Shown in pieces: positions 46,630 to 56,029 of a DNA stretch of 64,000 bases. The position numbers were made by a program, and so were the translations under genes. Every line of letters begins with the position of its first letter. The stretch's first letter is position 1. The stretch comes from Oscillospiraceae bacterium. Lineage in GTDB: Bacteria; Bacillota; Clostridia; Oscillospirales; Ruminococcaceae. The DNA lies in NCBI GenBank assembly GCA_015067145.1, contig SVNA01000002.1, forward strand, positions 119,783 through 183,782, in the 5' to 3' direction. The notes beneath the pieces were generated by a model. It was not told the origin of the DNA, did not search any database, and saw nothing but the letters and a program-made list of their open reading frames with translations.

Positions 46630-48495
46630 ATGATTTTAGGAAATTATGATGTTATAGTTGTAGGTGCAGGCCACGCCGGCATAGAAGCTGCCATGGCGTC
46701 TGCACGTCTGGGTGTTAAAACTGCCCTGTTCACCCTTACCCTTGACGGGGTGGGCAATATGCCCTGCAACCCTGCCATCGGCGGCACAGCAAAAGGCCAT
46801 CTTGTGCGTGAGATTGATGCACTGGGCGGATGTATGGGTATCGCAGCTGATGCCACAAGCATTCAGACAAGGATGCTCAACCGCGGCAAAGGCCCTGCTG
46901 TGCATTCTCTCCGCTGTCAGAGCGACCGTCAGAAATATACAGTCTATATGAAAAAGCTGGTGGAGCGTCAGGAAAATCTTGACCTGAAGCAGGCAGAAAT
47001 CTGCAAGGTGCTTTTTGACGAAAACAAAAATGTTACAGGCGTTGAAACACAGCTTGGCACACAGTACGGTGCAAAGGCGGTTATCATCGCAACAGGTACA
47101 TACCTTACAGGCAAAATTTTCGTAGGCGATGCAAGCTATCTCTCGGGCCCTGACGGACACCACTCCGCACAGAAGCTCTCTGACTGCCTTAAGGAAAACG
47201 GCATGAAGCTGGTGCGTTTCAAGACAGGCACACCTGCCCGTGTAAACAAACGCAGCATTGATTTTTCCGTGCTGGAGGTTCAGCCAGGGGACGAGGAAAC
47301 CGCACCGTTCAGCTTTATGACAGAGAAACAGCCGGAGAATATTCTGCCCTGTCATATCAGCTACACAAATCTCCACACACATGAGGTTATCAAAGAAAAT
47401 ATTCACCGCAGCCCATTATATGGTGGTAAGATTGAGGGTATAGGCCCAAGATATTGTCCATCCATCGAAGATAAGGTTATGCGGTTTGCCGACAAGGAAC
47501 GCCATCAGCTGTTTATCGAGCCTTGCGGGCTGGACACAGACGAGATGTATATTCAGGGTATGAGCTCCTCTCTGCCTGAAGATGTACAGGTGGCTTTCTA
47601 CAAAACAATCAAGGGTCTTGAAAATCTGGAAATTACAAGACCTGCATACGCAATCGAGTACGACTGCTGTGACCCGCTGGATTTAAAAGCTACGCTGGAA
47701 TTTAAAGAGTTTGGCAGCCTTTATGGTGCAGGCCAGTTCAACGGCACAAGCGGTTACGAAGAAGCGGCAGCACAGGGTCTTGTGGCAGGTGTAAATGCGG
47801 CAAGAAAAATTCTGGGCCTTGGCGAGTTCACTTTAAGCCGTCAGTCCTCCTACATCGGCACACTTATTGACGACCTTATCACAAAGGGTGTTATGGACCC
47901 GTACCGCATGATGACCAGCCGCAGTGAGTACCGCCTCTATCTCCGTCAGGACAACGCCGATGAACGTCTTACACCAATGGGCAGAGAAATCGGCCTTGTT
48001 ACAGATGAAAGATGGGCACTTTACAACGAGATGCTCTCAGCAAAAGAAAAGGAAATCGAGCGTCTTTCTGCAATTACACTGAAACCAAGCCAGGTTAAAG
48101 ACCTGCTTTTAAGCAAAGGCCTTGACGAAATCACAACAGGTGTAAGAGCAAACGAGTTCCTCAAACGTCCGCAGATAAGCTACAATGAACTTGTGGAAAT
48201 TGTGGGCGAGGGTGAAAACATCAACAACTTTGTTAAAGAAAAGGTTGAGATTGAAATAAAGTACGCCGGCTACATCAAACGTCAGGAACAGCAGATTAAC
48301 CAGATTAAAAAGCTGGAAAACACTGTTATTCCTGAAGATGTGGATTTTGCGGAATTTAAAGGTCTGCGACTTGAAGCAAGGGAAAAGCTGAATAAGGTGC
48401 GTCCTGTAAATGTGGGCCAGGCAAGCAGAATTCCAGGCGTAAGCCCAAGTGATATTTCGGCATTGCTGCTGGAATTGAAAGCAAGAGGAATATAG
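46630..48495 (+). CDS. mnmG: tRNA uridine-5-carboxymethylaminomethyl enzyme MnmG
   Basis: A 621-residue FAD enzyme, partner of MnmE. The dinucleotide fold [19 protein letters not shown] lies at residues 10-30, then [18 protein letters not shown] near 48 and [16 protein letters not shown] near 90. AGGAG precedes the ATG. The family's conserved Cys in the [11 protein letters not shown] segment is present. Confidence 0.97.
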   Translation: MILGNYDVIVVGAGHAGIEAAMASARLGVKTALFTLTLDGVGNMPCNPAIGGTAKGHLVREIDALGGCMGIAADATSIQTRMLNRGKGPAVHSLRCQSDRQKYTVYMKKLVERQENLDLKQAEICKVLFDENKNVTGVETQLGTQYGAKAVIIATGTYLTGKIFVGDASYLSGPDGHHSAQKLSDCLKENGMKLVRFKTGTPARVNKRSIDFSVLEVQPGDEETAPFSFMTEKQPENILPCHISYTNLHTHEVIKENIHRSPLYGGKIEGIGPRYCPSIEDKVMRFADKERHQLFIEPCGLDTDEMYIQGMSSSLPEDVQVAFYKTIKGLENLEITRPAYAIEYDCCDPLDLKATLEFKEFGSLYGAGQFNGTSGYEEAAAQGLVAGVNAARKILGLGEFTLSRQSSYIGTLIDDLITKGVMDPYRMMTSRSEYRLYLRQDNADERLTPMGREIGLVTDERWALYNEMLSAKEKEIERLSAITLKPSQVKDLLLSKGLDEITTGVRANEFLKRPQISYNELVEIVGEGENINNFVKEKVEIEIKYAGYIKRQEQQINQIKKLENTVIPEDVDFAEFKGLRLEAREKLNKVRPVNVGQASRIPGVSPSDISALLLELKARGI

Positions 48496-48563
48496 TATTT
48501 AACCTTTTGCAAGGTTGTGCTTTTATCCTTCGGATGTGAATTCTGACAGCAAAATTGTCTTAA

Positions 48564-48768
48564 TGTACTTTCTTTAAAGAAAGTACCAAAGAACGCGGGG
48601 GTTGCGATTCCCCCGCACCCCTAAACGCAACAAGGTATGCGGCACGCTACCTGCCTCATCATGCCGCATAAAGCGGCACGTCGGCAGTACGACCGTCTGA
48701 CTGATGTCAGCCGACCTTTGACGCCAGCCGCAGATTGATATTTGGGGGATTTGCCCCCAAGCCCCCAC
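48564..48768 (-). repeat. Family A intergenic repeat, copy A6
   Basis: GTACTTTCTTTAAAGAAAGTAC, then GCGGCACGCTACCTGCCTCA, GCCGACCTTTGACGCCAGCC, and GGGGGATTTGCCCCC at the end. It lies between mnmG and rsmG beside a parS site. Confidence 0.8.
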
Positions 48769-48781
48769 AAAACCACTAAAT

Positions 48782-48797
48782 TGTTCTACGTGGAACA
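48782..48797. promoter_or_regulatory. parS-type site 1 (one mismatch)
   Basis: TGTTCTACGTGGAACA differs from the perfect palindrome of site 2 by one base. It lies just before rsmG and would bind ParB. Confidence 0.75.
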
Positions 48798-48818
48798 TTT
48801 TATATAACAGGATATATT

Positions 48819-49517
48819 ATGATAAACAAAGAAAGATTTTTAAATACATTAAAACAGTATGATATCGAAATCAGTAATTTGCAGTTTGAGCAGCTGGATA
48901 AATACGCTGAGATTCTGGTGGAGTATAACGAAAAGGTTAACCTTACTGCAATCACAGACCCAGAAGGTATCGAAAATAAGCATTTTCTGGACAGTCTGCT
49001 TTTTGCAAAAAATCCACTTGTTAAAGGCAAGGTTGTGGATGTTGGCACAGGTGCGGGTTTCCCAGGTATTGTTACTAAGATATTTAAGCCTGAAGTTGAA
49101 CTGACAATGATTGAGCCCACAGGCAAAAGATGCACATTTCTGCAGTATGCTCTGGACACAATCGGCATCAAGGCAAATGTGGTTAAGGAACGTGCAGAGG
49201 AAGCAGCACGCAAAGGCTGGCGTGAACAGTATGACGTTGCCACTGCCCGTGCAGTTGCGGACATGAGGGTCCTCAGCGAATACTGTATTCCGCTGGTAAA
49301 GGTGGGCGGACACTTTATAGCTATGAAAGGCGACGGTGAAAAGGAACTCACCCCTGCCATGAACGCTATCAGCAAACTGGGCGGAAAGTTTGAAAAGATG
49401 GAGGAGTATGCTTTGCCTGATGAAAGTAAGCGTACCATCATTATCTGCAAAAAGGAAGGCCAGACACCAAAGGTTTACCCGAGAAACGGCGGCAAGATAA
49501 ATAAATCTCCACTGTAG
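48819..49517 (+). CDS. rsmG: 16S rRNA (guanine-N7) methyltransferase RsmG
   Basis: A 232-residue SAM enzyme methylating G527 of 16S rRNA. The SAM motif VVDVGTGAGFPGIV is near residue 70, with NEKVNLTAITDP before it and EPTGKRCTFLQYA after it. It is part of the conserved mnmE-mnmG-rsmG-noc order near oriC. Confidence 0.96.
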   Translation: MINKERFLNTLKQYDIEISNLQFEQLDKYAEILVEYNEKVNLTAITDPEGIENKHFLDSLLFAKNPLVKGKVVDVGTGAGFPGIVTKIFKPEVELTMIEPTGKRCTFLQYALDTIGIKANVVKERAEEAARKGWREQYDVATARAVADMRVLSEYCIPLVKVGGHFIAMKGDGEKELTPAMNAISKLGGKFEKMEEYALPDESKRTIIICKKEGQTPKVYPRNGGKINKSPL

Positions 49518-49537
49518 TGGTGATTTATTAATTTCAT

Positions 49538-49700
49538 AGGGGGGTAGTTGCTCGCCGCAGGCGGCACACTCCTTGTCACTTCGTGACATTCCCCTCACAG
49601 GGGGCATCTATGATGCAGTTTTTTCACGACAGTGCGTGAAAAAATCAGCTGTCACCCACAATAGATGATAGCAGGACATGCCATTCGGCATCCTTGCAGT
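49538..49700 (+). repeat. Family B structured repeat, copy B3
   Basis: Right part GCAGTTTTTTCACG-ACAGTG-CGTGAAAAAATC, GCTGTCACCC, ATAGATGATAGCAGGACATGCCATTCGGCAT. The left part at 49548-49595 has an extra insert (GCTCGCCGCAGGCGGCACAC and a CACTTCGTGA hairpin) not seen in B1, B2 or B4. Confidence 0.7.
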
Positions 49701-49737
49701 GTAAACTGTGGCAGATTACTGTATAAGAAATAATCAA

Positions 49738-49785
49738 GCAGAAAAGTAAAGGATTCGGCCAAAAACTTTTCTGCTTTTTATTTTG
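49738..49785 (+). terminator. Terminator after rsmG
   Basis: GCAGAAAAGT paired with ACTTTTCTGC, then TTTTTATTTTG. From 49786 to 49942 I see no gene. Confidence 0.75.
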
Positions 49786-49945
49786 TCTTTCGACAGCATT
49801 TGTGAATAAATTGCTTTTTCCTATGTTGTTTTTACAATAACCTGTATTTTGCTGTCGATTGCTGCGATATATAAAACTGGAAAAAAGCAAAACTGTGTGT
49901 TAATGTTAAATCACAGAGGAAAACACAGAAAAAAGGGGAGATATG

Positions 49946-50740
49946 ATGGAAACTGCACCACGGCTTGTTTTTGTATCCCCTGATGAGATTTCCCCCTGTC
50001 CCTACCAGACAAGGATTGTATACAAACGCAGGGATATGGAAGCACTTACAGATTCCATAAAAGAGAACGGCATACTGCAGCCTCTGCCAGCCACTAAAAC
50101 GGCAAAGGGATATCAGCTTATATCAGGACATCGCAGACTGTATGCGGCAAAGGTTCTGGGACTTTTGGAAGTTCCGCTTATAATAATGGAAAAGACTGCT
50201 GAAGAAATTGCTGTGCTGTGTGCCGTGGAGAATATCCACAGGGAGGAGCTTAATTTTTTCGAGCAGGCACAGGCGATAAAACTGCTTATAGACCAGCTGG
50301 GGCTTACTCAGGAGCAGGCGGGGCAGAGACTGTCCCTTTCCCAGTCGGCAGTGGCAAATAAGCTGCGTGTGCTGTCGATAGATGAAGATTTACAGAGAGA
50401 AATTATAAAAGAAAATCTTACCGAGCGGCACGCCAGAGCAATATGCCGTCTGCCAAAGGAAAAACAGCCAAAGGCAGTGGAATATATAGTAAAGCACGGT
50501 CTTAACGTCAGCGGGACGGACAGATATATTGAAAAACTGCTGAAACCACAGAATAAAAAGAATAAACCGCTGGTATACATAAAGGATATGCGGATATTTG
50601 AAAACACCATCACACGGGCGGTAAAGGTGATGAAAAGTGCGGGCTTTGAGGCAAGTTTTGAAGAAAAAGTCACAGAGACACAGTTGGAATACCGCATTGT
50701 TATACCGCTGAAAAGGGCAGAGAAAGAACCCTCTGCATAA
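49946..50740 (+). CDS. noc: ParB/Noc-family nucleoid protein
   Basis: A 264-residue ParB-family protein. The N-terminal CTPase block ISGHRRLYAAKVLGLLEVP is near residue 55, ENIHREELNFFEQAQAIKLL near 95, and the HTH LSLSQSAVANKLRVLSID near 130. Its place directly after rsmG suggests Noc, the nucleoid-occlusion paralog that blocks Z-ring assembly over DNA. Start 49946 is chosen because GGGGAG is five bases upstream (an ATG at 49943 is closer than usual). A second ParB-like gene lies downstream. Confidence 0.85.
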   Translation: METAPRLVFVSPDEISPCPYQTRIVYKRRDMEALTDSIKENGILQPLPATKTAKGYQLISGHRRLYAAKVLGLLEVPLIIMEKTAEEIAVLCAVENIHREELNFFEQAQAIKLLIDQLGLTQEQAGQRLSLSQSAVANKLRVLSIDEDLQREIIKENLTERHARAICRLPKEKQPKAVEYIVKHGLNVSGTDRYIEKLLKPQNKKNKPLVYIKDMRIFENTITRAVKVMKSAGFEASFEEKVTETQLEYRIVIPLKRAEKEPSA

Positions 50741-50794
50741 AACAGGCTGATCTACAGCCGCAATAAATTTGCTAACAACCTTTTATATAACCGC

Positions 50795-50833
50795 AAAGAA
50801 GCCGAGAGGGAGAAATCCCTTTTGGCTTTTTTG
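50795..50833 (+). terminator. Terminator after noc
   Basis: AAGCC...AGGGA-GAAA-TCCCT...GGCTTTTTTG. Confidence 0.8.
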
Positions 50834-50936
50834 TTTGTGTAAAGTTTTGCATAGGTAAGGTAAAAGCATATAAGCAGTGCAGTCGAAAGGTATTCGACTG
50901 CTCAGTGTTATAGGTTATGGCACAGGCAAAGATTTT

Positions 50937-50952
50937 TGTTCCACGTGGAACA
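50937..50952. promoter_or_regulatory. parS site 2 (perfect palindrome)
   Basis: TGTTCCACGTGGAACA, a perfect 16-bp palindrome of the ParB-binding type used in Firmicutes, between noc and parA. Confidence 0.92.
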
Positions 50953-51050
50953 TTGTTTTCTTGAGATTTCTTTCAACCTGTTAAAAATGGCAAAAAGTTG
51001 AGATTTGTTGCACTAAATTTGCCTTTTTATATTACAAATTCAATTTTTCG

Positions 51051-51079
51051 TTGTATTGGCCTTAAAACTGTGATACAAT
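51051..51079 (+). promoter_or_regulatory. Promoter of parA
   Basis: TTGTAT at 51051-51056, a 17-bp spacer, TACAAT at 51074-51079. Confidence 0.65.
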
Positions 51080-51136
51080 ATCATTTATGATAGTGCATTA
51101 TGTCCCGATTAGAAATTTTGATTTTAAGAGGTAAAA

Positions 51137-51898
51137 ATGGCAAAAATTATAGCAGTCGCAAACCAGAAAGGCGGCGTGGGCAAAACCACAACAGCGGTAA
51201 ACCTTGCCGCATCCATCGCCGCAAAGAATAAAAAAGTTATGCTTGTTGACCTTGACCCTCAGGGCAATACAACAAGCGGCTTTGGTATCTCCAAAAGAAA
51301 TCTGGAAAACAGCGTTTACGACGTAATTATGGACGGTCTGGATGCAAAACAGGCTGTTGTAAAAACCGAATACAAGGTTGATATTCTGCCAAGCTCCATC
51401 AGACTTTCCGGTGCAGGTATCGAGCTGGTTAATATGGAAAACCGCCACGCAAAACTGCGCAATGCACTCAATCGCGTAAGCGAAGACTATGATTTTATCT
51501 TTATCGACTGTCCGCCGGCATTGGATCTGCTTACAATCAATGCGCTGTCCGCCGCAGACACAGTTATCGTGCCGATTCAGTGCGAGTTTTTTGCACTTGA
51601 AGGTTTGTCCGAGCTTATGAACACCATCCGTCTTGTAAAACAGCACTACAACAAATATATAGATATCGAGGGCGTTCTGCTGACAATGTACGACCCTCGC
51701 CTTAACCTTACGCTGCAGGTTATGCAGGAGGTTAAAAAATACTTCCCTGACAAGGTGTACAAGACCACAATTCCGAGAAATGTGCGTCTGTCCGAGGCAC
51801 CGAGCTTTGGCTGCCCTATAACAGCATACGACCCTGCCAGCCGCGGTGCACAGAGCTACGCTGCACTTGCGGAAGAGGTAATTAATTATAATAAATAG
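51137..51898 (+). CDS. parA: Chromosome segregation ATPase ParA/Soj
   Basis: A 253-residue deviant Walker ATPase. [20 protein letters not shown] near residues 6-25 has the ParA-type P-loop with the signature Lys; [14 protein letters not shown] near 38 and [16 protein letters not shown] near 120 are the switch motifs. It positions parS/ParB complexes and regulates DnaA. AGGTAAAA precedes the ATG. Confidence 0.96.
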   Translation: MAKIIAVANQKGGVGKTTTAVNLAASIAAKNKKVMLVDLDPQGNTTSGFGISKRNLENSVYDVIMDGLDAKQAVVKTEYKVDILPSSIRLSGAGIELVNMENRHAKLRNALNRVSEDYDFIFIDCPPALDLLTINALSAADTVIVPIQCEFFALEGLSELMNTIRLVKQHYNKYIDIEGVLLTMYDPRLNLTLQVMQEVKKYFPDKVYKTTIPRNVRLSEAPSFGCPITAYDPASRGAQSYAALAEEVINYNK

Positions 51899-51913
51899 GC
51901 TACTCCTACACTC

Positions 51914-52020
51914 ATAGGGGGCTTAGCCCCCTGCATGACGCATTTTTTCACGACAAAGCGTGAAAAAATCTGCTGTCACCCCCATAGATGAAAGCAGGCT
52001 ATGCCATTCGGCAGCTTTGC
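51914..52020 (+). repeat. Family B structured repeat, copy B2
   Basis: GGGGGC-TTA-GCCCCC, GCATGACGC, ATTTTTTCACG-ACAAAG-CGTGAAAAAAT, CTGCTGTCACCCCCATAGATG, GCAGGCTATGCCATTCGGCAGC. Confidence 0.75.
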
Positions 52021-52060
52021 TTTAAAAACTGTGGGGAAAGTATGCGATAAGGGGAATATT

Positions 52061-52492
52061 ATGGAACACAATTTCTATACAATCATGCTTATGTTCCTGG
52101 GCGTTGTTGCCGTGGTTTTTGTGATTATGGTTATATCCATGACACTTATAAACTATTTCGGTGCAATGTACTACATCAAAACAGAGCAGAAAAAAAGAGA
52201 AGAACTGGGTATAGACTACTTCTTTCAGGACGAGGACGGCAACGAGCTGCCACCTCCAATCAAGAACGAAGACTTTCAGCCTATGCCGGAGGACTTGTTT
52301 GACGAGGTTATCGAGGACAAAAAACGCAAGCTGAAAAACGACCGCCGTGCAAGCTGGGAAGAAAGAAACAACAGATATATCATCACCAACGAAGAACTGG
52401 TTAACAAAGAGGGAAACGCTGTTCCCGATGAAGAATTCAGCGAAATCAGCGACGATCTGTTCAGCCGTATCGACAAAAGCAAGAAAAAGTAG
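52061..52492 (+). CDS. Single-span protein with charged cytoplasmic tail, unknown
   Basis: A 143-residue protein: an N-terminal span (TIMLMFLGVVAVVFVIMVIS) at about residues 7-30, then about 110 polar residues with an acidic/basic mix and two similar motifs, PEDLFDEVIEDKKRK and SDDLFSRIDKSKKK. The ATG at 52061 follows GGGG and is chosen because the upstream 52001 start lies inside repeat B2. It lies between parA and parB, where no gene is usual, so it may belong to the segregation operon. No known family recognised. Confidence 0.6.
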   Translation: MEHNFYTIMLMFLGVVAVVFVIMVISMTLINYFGAMYYIKTEQKKREELGIDYFFQDEDGNELPPPIKNEDFQPMPEDLFDEVIEDKKRKLKNDRRASWEERNNRYIITNEELVNKEGNAVPDEEFSEISDDLFSRIDKSKKK

Positions 52493-52535
52493 ATTGCTGT
52501 ATAATATAAAGATAAGTATATAAAGGAAAAACAAA

Positions 52536-52652
52536 ATGCCTGATTTTATAATCGCAATTCTTAAGCCAATGATGGTTGTTGTGCCGCTGGGTGCACTTTT
52601 TGCAGCAACAACACTCTTCTATCAGTGGTTTAACAACAGAAGAAAGAAATAA
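52536..52652 (+). CDS. 38-residue single-span protein
   Basis: MPDFIIAILKPMMVVVPLGA begins a single membrane span that is followed by a basic end (NNRRKK). AAAGGAAAAACAAA precedes the ATG and it lies 43 bp after the preceding gene. Too short to classify; possibly a small regulatory membrane peptide. Confidence 0.5.
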   Translation: MPDFIIAILKPMMVVVPLGALFAATTLFYQWFNNRRKK

Positions 52653-52667
52653 GATAACCCCACGGGT

Positions 52668-52893
52668 GCTCGAGGGCTTGCCCTCGAATATCAATCGGGG
52701 TTGTGGAAGAAGGGGTGTCCCCTTCTTGTAACAATGATGTAAAGTCGCCTTGTTTGCACGAGTTTGGCGGCACGGTGTGTGCGGACTTGCACACGTAAGT
52801 GCCACACAGCAGCGACAATGCTGTACGTTGTTCGGCTGGGTCCGCTGCATGCCAACAGCGGCAGTTTTGGTCACTTTTGCTGTCAAAAGTGAC
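52668..52893 (+). repeat. Family A intergenic repeat, copy A7
   Basis: Nearly collinear with A1: GAGGGCTTGCCCTC, AATCGGGGTTGTGG, TTTGGCGGCACGGTGTGTG, GCTGGGTCCGCTGCATGCC, and TTTTGGTCACTTTTGCTGTCAAAAGTGAC. No gene is seen in 52653-53053. Confidence 0.82.
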
Positions 52894-53053
52894 ATCCGTA
52901 AGGATGAAATTTTTTGTGTCAAAAGTACATCACGTTACATTTGGTCACAAAAGTACAAATAAAACTGTTACTGTTCCTTGCAGGAAAAGTAACAATAACT
53001 CTGTATAATATATATAAAATATATATCATCCACATTTTATCGGTAAAGGAGGT

Positions 53054-53908
53054 TTGCCAATGGCAAAGAAAACAGGACTTGGGAGAGGGCTGGACTCGTT
53101 GTTTCTGACAACGGAACAGCAGATTTCCGACGCATCAGTGTCACACGTTAGACTTTCTGATATAGATGTGGACCCTCACCAGCCACGAAAAACATTCGAG
53201 CCCGAAGCACTGGAGAGCTTAAGCCAGTCTATTCTGGAACACGGCGTGCTGCAGCCAATAGTGCTGCTGCCTGCAGGTATCGGCAGATATACCATCATAG
53301 CAGGGGAAAGACGCTTCCGTGCTGCAAGAATGGCAGGTCTTTCGGAAATTCCCGCAGTTGTTATGGATGTAAGTCCACAGCAGGCAAAGGAGATTGCACT
53401 GATAGAAAACCTACAGCGTGAAGACCTGGACCCTGTGGAGGTTGCAGTCGGATACAAAAGCCTTATGGAGAGCTTTGATTTAACCCAGGACGAAATCAGC
53501 AAAAAGCTGAGTATACCACGCTCCTCGGTGGCAAACAGTTTGAGAATTCTGCATCTGCCTCAGTCGGTGCTGGAGCTGGTTAAAACAGGGGAACTTTCCC
53601 TCGGTCACGCAAAGGTTGTGCTTTCTGTAAACGGAGAGTCAAAACAGCTGGAGCTGGCACAGACCATTGCCGAAAAAAATCTTTCTGTACGTCAGGCGGA
53701 ACTGCTTGCCAAAAAGATGCAGAAAGAGCCGAAATCCTCCCCGAAAGGGGATAGCGTGCCAAACATTGTAAAAGAAATTGAAATCGCCCTCAGCGAGATG
53801 CACGGTACACCTGTAAAGGTAAGCTATAAGGACGGCAAAGGCAGCCTTACCATAACCTTCAACAGCGACGAACAGCTGAAGGAGATTTCCAGATTATTGG
53901 AAAAATAA
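53054..53908 (+). CDS. parB: Chromosome-partitioning protein ParB/Spo0J
   Basis: A 284-residue CTP-gated DNA clamp that loads at parS. RTGLGRGLDSLF-type N-terminus (KKTGLGRGLDSLFL), the box DVDPHQPRKTFEPEALESL, AGERRFRAARMAGLSEIPAV near residue 78, and the HTH EISKKLSIPRSSVANSLRIL near 145. The ATG follows AAAGGAGG. It is separated from parA by two small genes and repeats. Confidence 0.96.
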   Translation: MPMAKKTGLGRGLDSLFLTTEQQISDASVSHVRLSDIDVDPHQPRKTFEPEALESLSQSILEHGVLQPIVLLPAGIGRYTIIAGERRFRAARMAGLSEIPAVVMDVSPQQAKEIALIENLQREDLDPVEVAVGYKSLMESFDLTQDEISKKLSIPRSSVANSLRILHLPQSVLELVKTGELSLGHAKVVLSVNGESKQLELAQTIAEKNLSVRQAELLAKKMQKEPKSSPKGDSVPNIVKEIEIALSEMHGTPVKVSYKDGKGSLTITFNSDEQLKEISRLLEK

Positions 53909-53992
53909 GGGGTAACCCTTTATTATAAAAATCGGCTGCGGCAGGCACATATCTGTGCGGGCGGCGGCCAGAGCAACATACAAGTGAAAAAC

Positions 53993-54020
53993 AGGGCAGA
54001 CAGAGCCTGTCTCCCTTTTA
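53993..54020 (+). terminator. Terminator between parB and serS
   Basis: AGGGCAGACAG-AGC-CTGTCTCCCTTTT, one C-C mismatch in the stem. Confidence 0.65.
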
Positions 54021-54038
54021 GTAAACAGGAGTAATATT

Positions 54039-55328
54039 ATGTTAGACATTAAGAGAATCAGAGAAAACACAGAAGAAGTTAAAGCAGCCCTCAAACGCCG
54101 CGGCACAGACTATTCTGACAAAATTGACGAAATTCTTGCAACTGACGAAGCAAGAAGAACACTTGCAAGCAAAATCGACGGCTTGAAAGCAAAACAGAAC
54201 GAAGCAAGCAAACTTATCCCACAGTACAAAAAAGAAGGTAAGGATGCTTCTGAACTTATGGCTCAGATGAAAGAGCTCTCTGCAGAAATCAAAGACGGTG
54301 CAGCAGAAGTTACACGTCTTGAAAATCTCCAGAAAGACCTTCTCCTTATGGTTCCAAACACACCGGACCCATCTGTACCGGACGGCACAAGCGATGCTGA
54401 CAACGTAGAAGTACGCCGTTGGGGTCAGCCAAAAGAATTTGCATTTGAACCAAAGGCTCACTGGGATATCGGCAAGGACCTTGATATCCTTGACCCTGAA
54501 AGAGCAGCTAAGGTAACAGGTACACGTTTCCACTTCTACAAAGGTCTCGGTGCCCGTCTCGAAAGAGCTATCTACAACTTCTACCTTGACCTCCACAGCA
54601 CACAGCACGGCTACACAGAAATGTTCCCACCTTACATGGCAAACGAAGATTCCATGAAAGGTACAGGTCAGCTTCCAAAATTCAAGGAAGATATGTTCAA
54701 GCTTGAAGGCCTTGACTACTACCTTATCCCAACAGCAGAGGTTCCTGTAACAAACTACCACAGAGACGAAATCCTTGCTGGTAAAGAACTTCCATACAAA
54801 TACTGTGCATACTCCGCTTGCTTCCGTGCAGAAGCAGGTTCTGCTGGCCGTGACACACGCGGTCTTATCCGTCAGCACCAGTTCAACAAGGTTGAGCTTG
54901 TTAAATTTACAAGACCAGACCAGGGCTGGGACGAACTTGAAAGCCTTACAAACGATGCAGAACACGCACTTCAGCTCCTTGGCTTGCCACACCGTGTGGT
55001 AGCACTCTGTGCAGGCGACATGGGCTTTTCCTCTGCAAAAACATACGATATCGAAGTTTGGCTTCCAAGCTACGGCAGATATGCAGAAATTTCTTCCTGC
55101 TCCTGCTTCACAGACTACCAGGCAAGAAGAATGCAGGTTCGTTTCAAAAACGAAGCTGCTGACAAAGCACAGCTCTGCTACACACTCAATGGCTCCGGTC
55201 TTGCAGTAGGCCGTACAACAGCTGCCATCCTTGAAAACTACCAGAACGAAGACGGTTCCATAACAGTTCCTGAAGTTCTCGTACCATACATGGGCGGCGT
55301 GACAGTTATCAAAAAAGGCGAACTGTAA
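54039..55328 (+). CDS. serS: Seryl-tRNA synthetase
   Basis: A 429-residue class II synthetase charging tRNA-Ser. It has a coiled-coil tRNA-binding arm at residues 25-100 ([20 protein letters not shown]), motif 2 in [20 protein letters not shown] near residue 268, and motif 3 in [20 protein letters not shown] near 385. Standard length. Codon use is strongly biased, suggesting high expression. Confidence 0.98.
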   Translation: MLDIKRIRENTEEVKAALKRRGTDYSDKIDEILATDEARRTLASKIDGLKAKQNEASKLIPQYKKEGKDASELMAQMKELSAEIKDGAAEVTRLENLQKDLLLMVPNTPDPSVPDGTSDADNVEVRRWGQPKEFAFEPKAHWDIGKDLDILDPERAAKVTGTRFHFYKGLGARLERAIYNFYLDLHSTQHGYTEMFPPYMANEDSMKGTGQLPKFKEDMFKLEGLDYYLIPTAEVPVTNYHRDEILAGKELPYKYCAYSACFRAEAGSAGRDTRGLIRQHQFNKVELVKFTRPDQGWDELESLTNDAEHALQLLGLPHRVVALCAGDMGFSSAKTYDIEVWLPSYGRYAEISSCSCFTDYQARRMQVRFKNEAADKAQLCYTLNGSGLAVGRTTAAILENYQNEDGSITVPEVLVPYMGGVTVIKKGEL

Positions 55329-55408
55329 TATAAAGATAATTATATAAAGGCACTGTAAAATGTTTCAGAGGAACAATTTCCGCAAAAGTTTTTAACATAA
55401 CTGTTTAA

Positions 55409-55449
55409 AAGTAAAATCAACCGACAGGTGAAAACACCTGTCGGTTTTG
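55409..55449 (+). terminator. Terminator of serS
   Basis: AACCGACAGGTG-AAAA-CACCTGTCGGTTTTGTTTTG. Confidence 0.9.
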
Positions 55450-55466
55450 TTTTGTAAGGATATTTA

Positions 55467-55635
55467 CGGGGGTGAAACGGGGGCGGAGCCCCCTGATAAC
55501 AATAAGCGGCTGGCGTCAAAGGTAGGCTGCGAAGGCGGGCCAGCACGATGCGGCAGTTAGCGTGCTGCGTACCTCTATGCGTGGGGTACTGTGTCGCAAT
55601 CAGCACGTTCTTTGGTACTTTCTTTAAAGAAAGTA
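55467..55635 (+). repeat. Family A intergenic repeat, copy A8 (short)
   Basis: A 165-bp version: GGGGGC-GGA-GCCCCC, AAGCGGCTGGCGTCAAAGG, GGCGGGCCAGCACGATGCGG and GTACTTTCTTTAAAGAAAGTAC at the right end. Confidence 0.75.
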
Positions 55636-55703
55636 CATATGGATTACAAAGGAATACTCCTTTGTAATAACATGTATTTATTCAGCATATAAATGTATAC
55701 TGT

Positions 55704-55853
55704 ATGCATATTAATAATAAGTGTTCATAAATTATTAAAATTTGGTTACAACAAATGTATAAAGAATGCATATTTAGTGGCAGGGGGTACAGGTATATGC
55801 AATATATTGTTAAAAAAATGAATATTTGCATAAAAACTCGATAAAATATGCAT
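55704..55853. promoter_or_regulatory. Cluster of ATGCATATT-type sites upstream of an amino-acid ABC operon
   Basis: ATGCATATT at 55704-55712 and 55766-55774 on the plus strand; on the minus strand AATATTTGCAT at 55821-55831 and AATATGCAT at 55845-55853. They lie 50-200 bp before the promoter of the operon. A regulator (perhaps ArgR-like) may bind them. Confidence 0.4.
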
Positions 55854-55901
55854 TATTGCAAAATAGATGAATATTCTTTCTAAAAAATTGTAAAAAAATA
55901 C

Positions 55902-55930
55902 TTGACAATACAGAAACAGGGGTATATAAT
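55902..55930 (+). promoter_or_regulatory. Promoter of the amino-acid ABC transporter operon
   Basis: TTGACA at 55902-55907, a 17-bp spacer, TATAAT at 55925-55930: a consensus promoter, 100 bp before the first start codon. Confidence 0.9.
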
Positions 55931-56029
55931 ACAGACATCAAAAACAACAACACCTCTTAAACCGGAGTTAAATAAATATACAATCCTCTTTAAAAGGCGA
56001 ATATATCAAGAGTAAAAGGAGTTACTACT

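Noticed and set aside
53909..54038. T-box riboswitch before serS
   Set aside because: The 130-bp leader lacks the T-box sequence and long leader structure; only a terminator of parB is visible.
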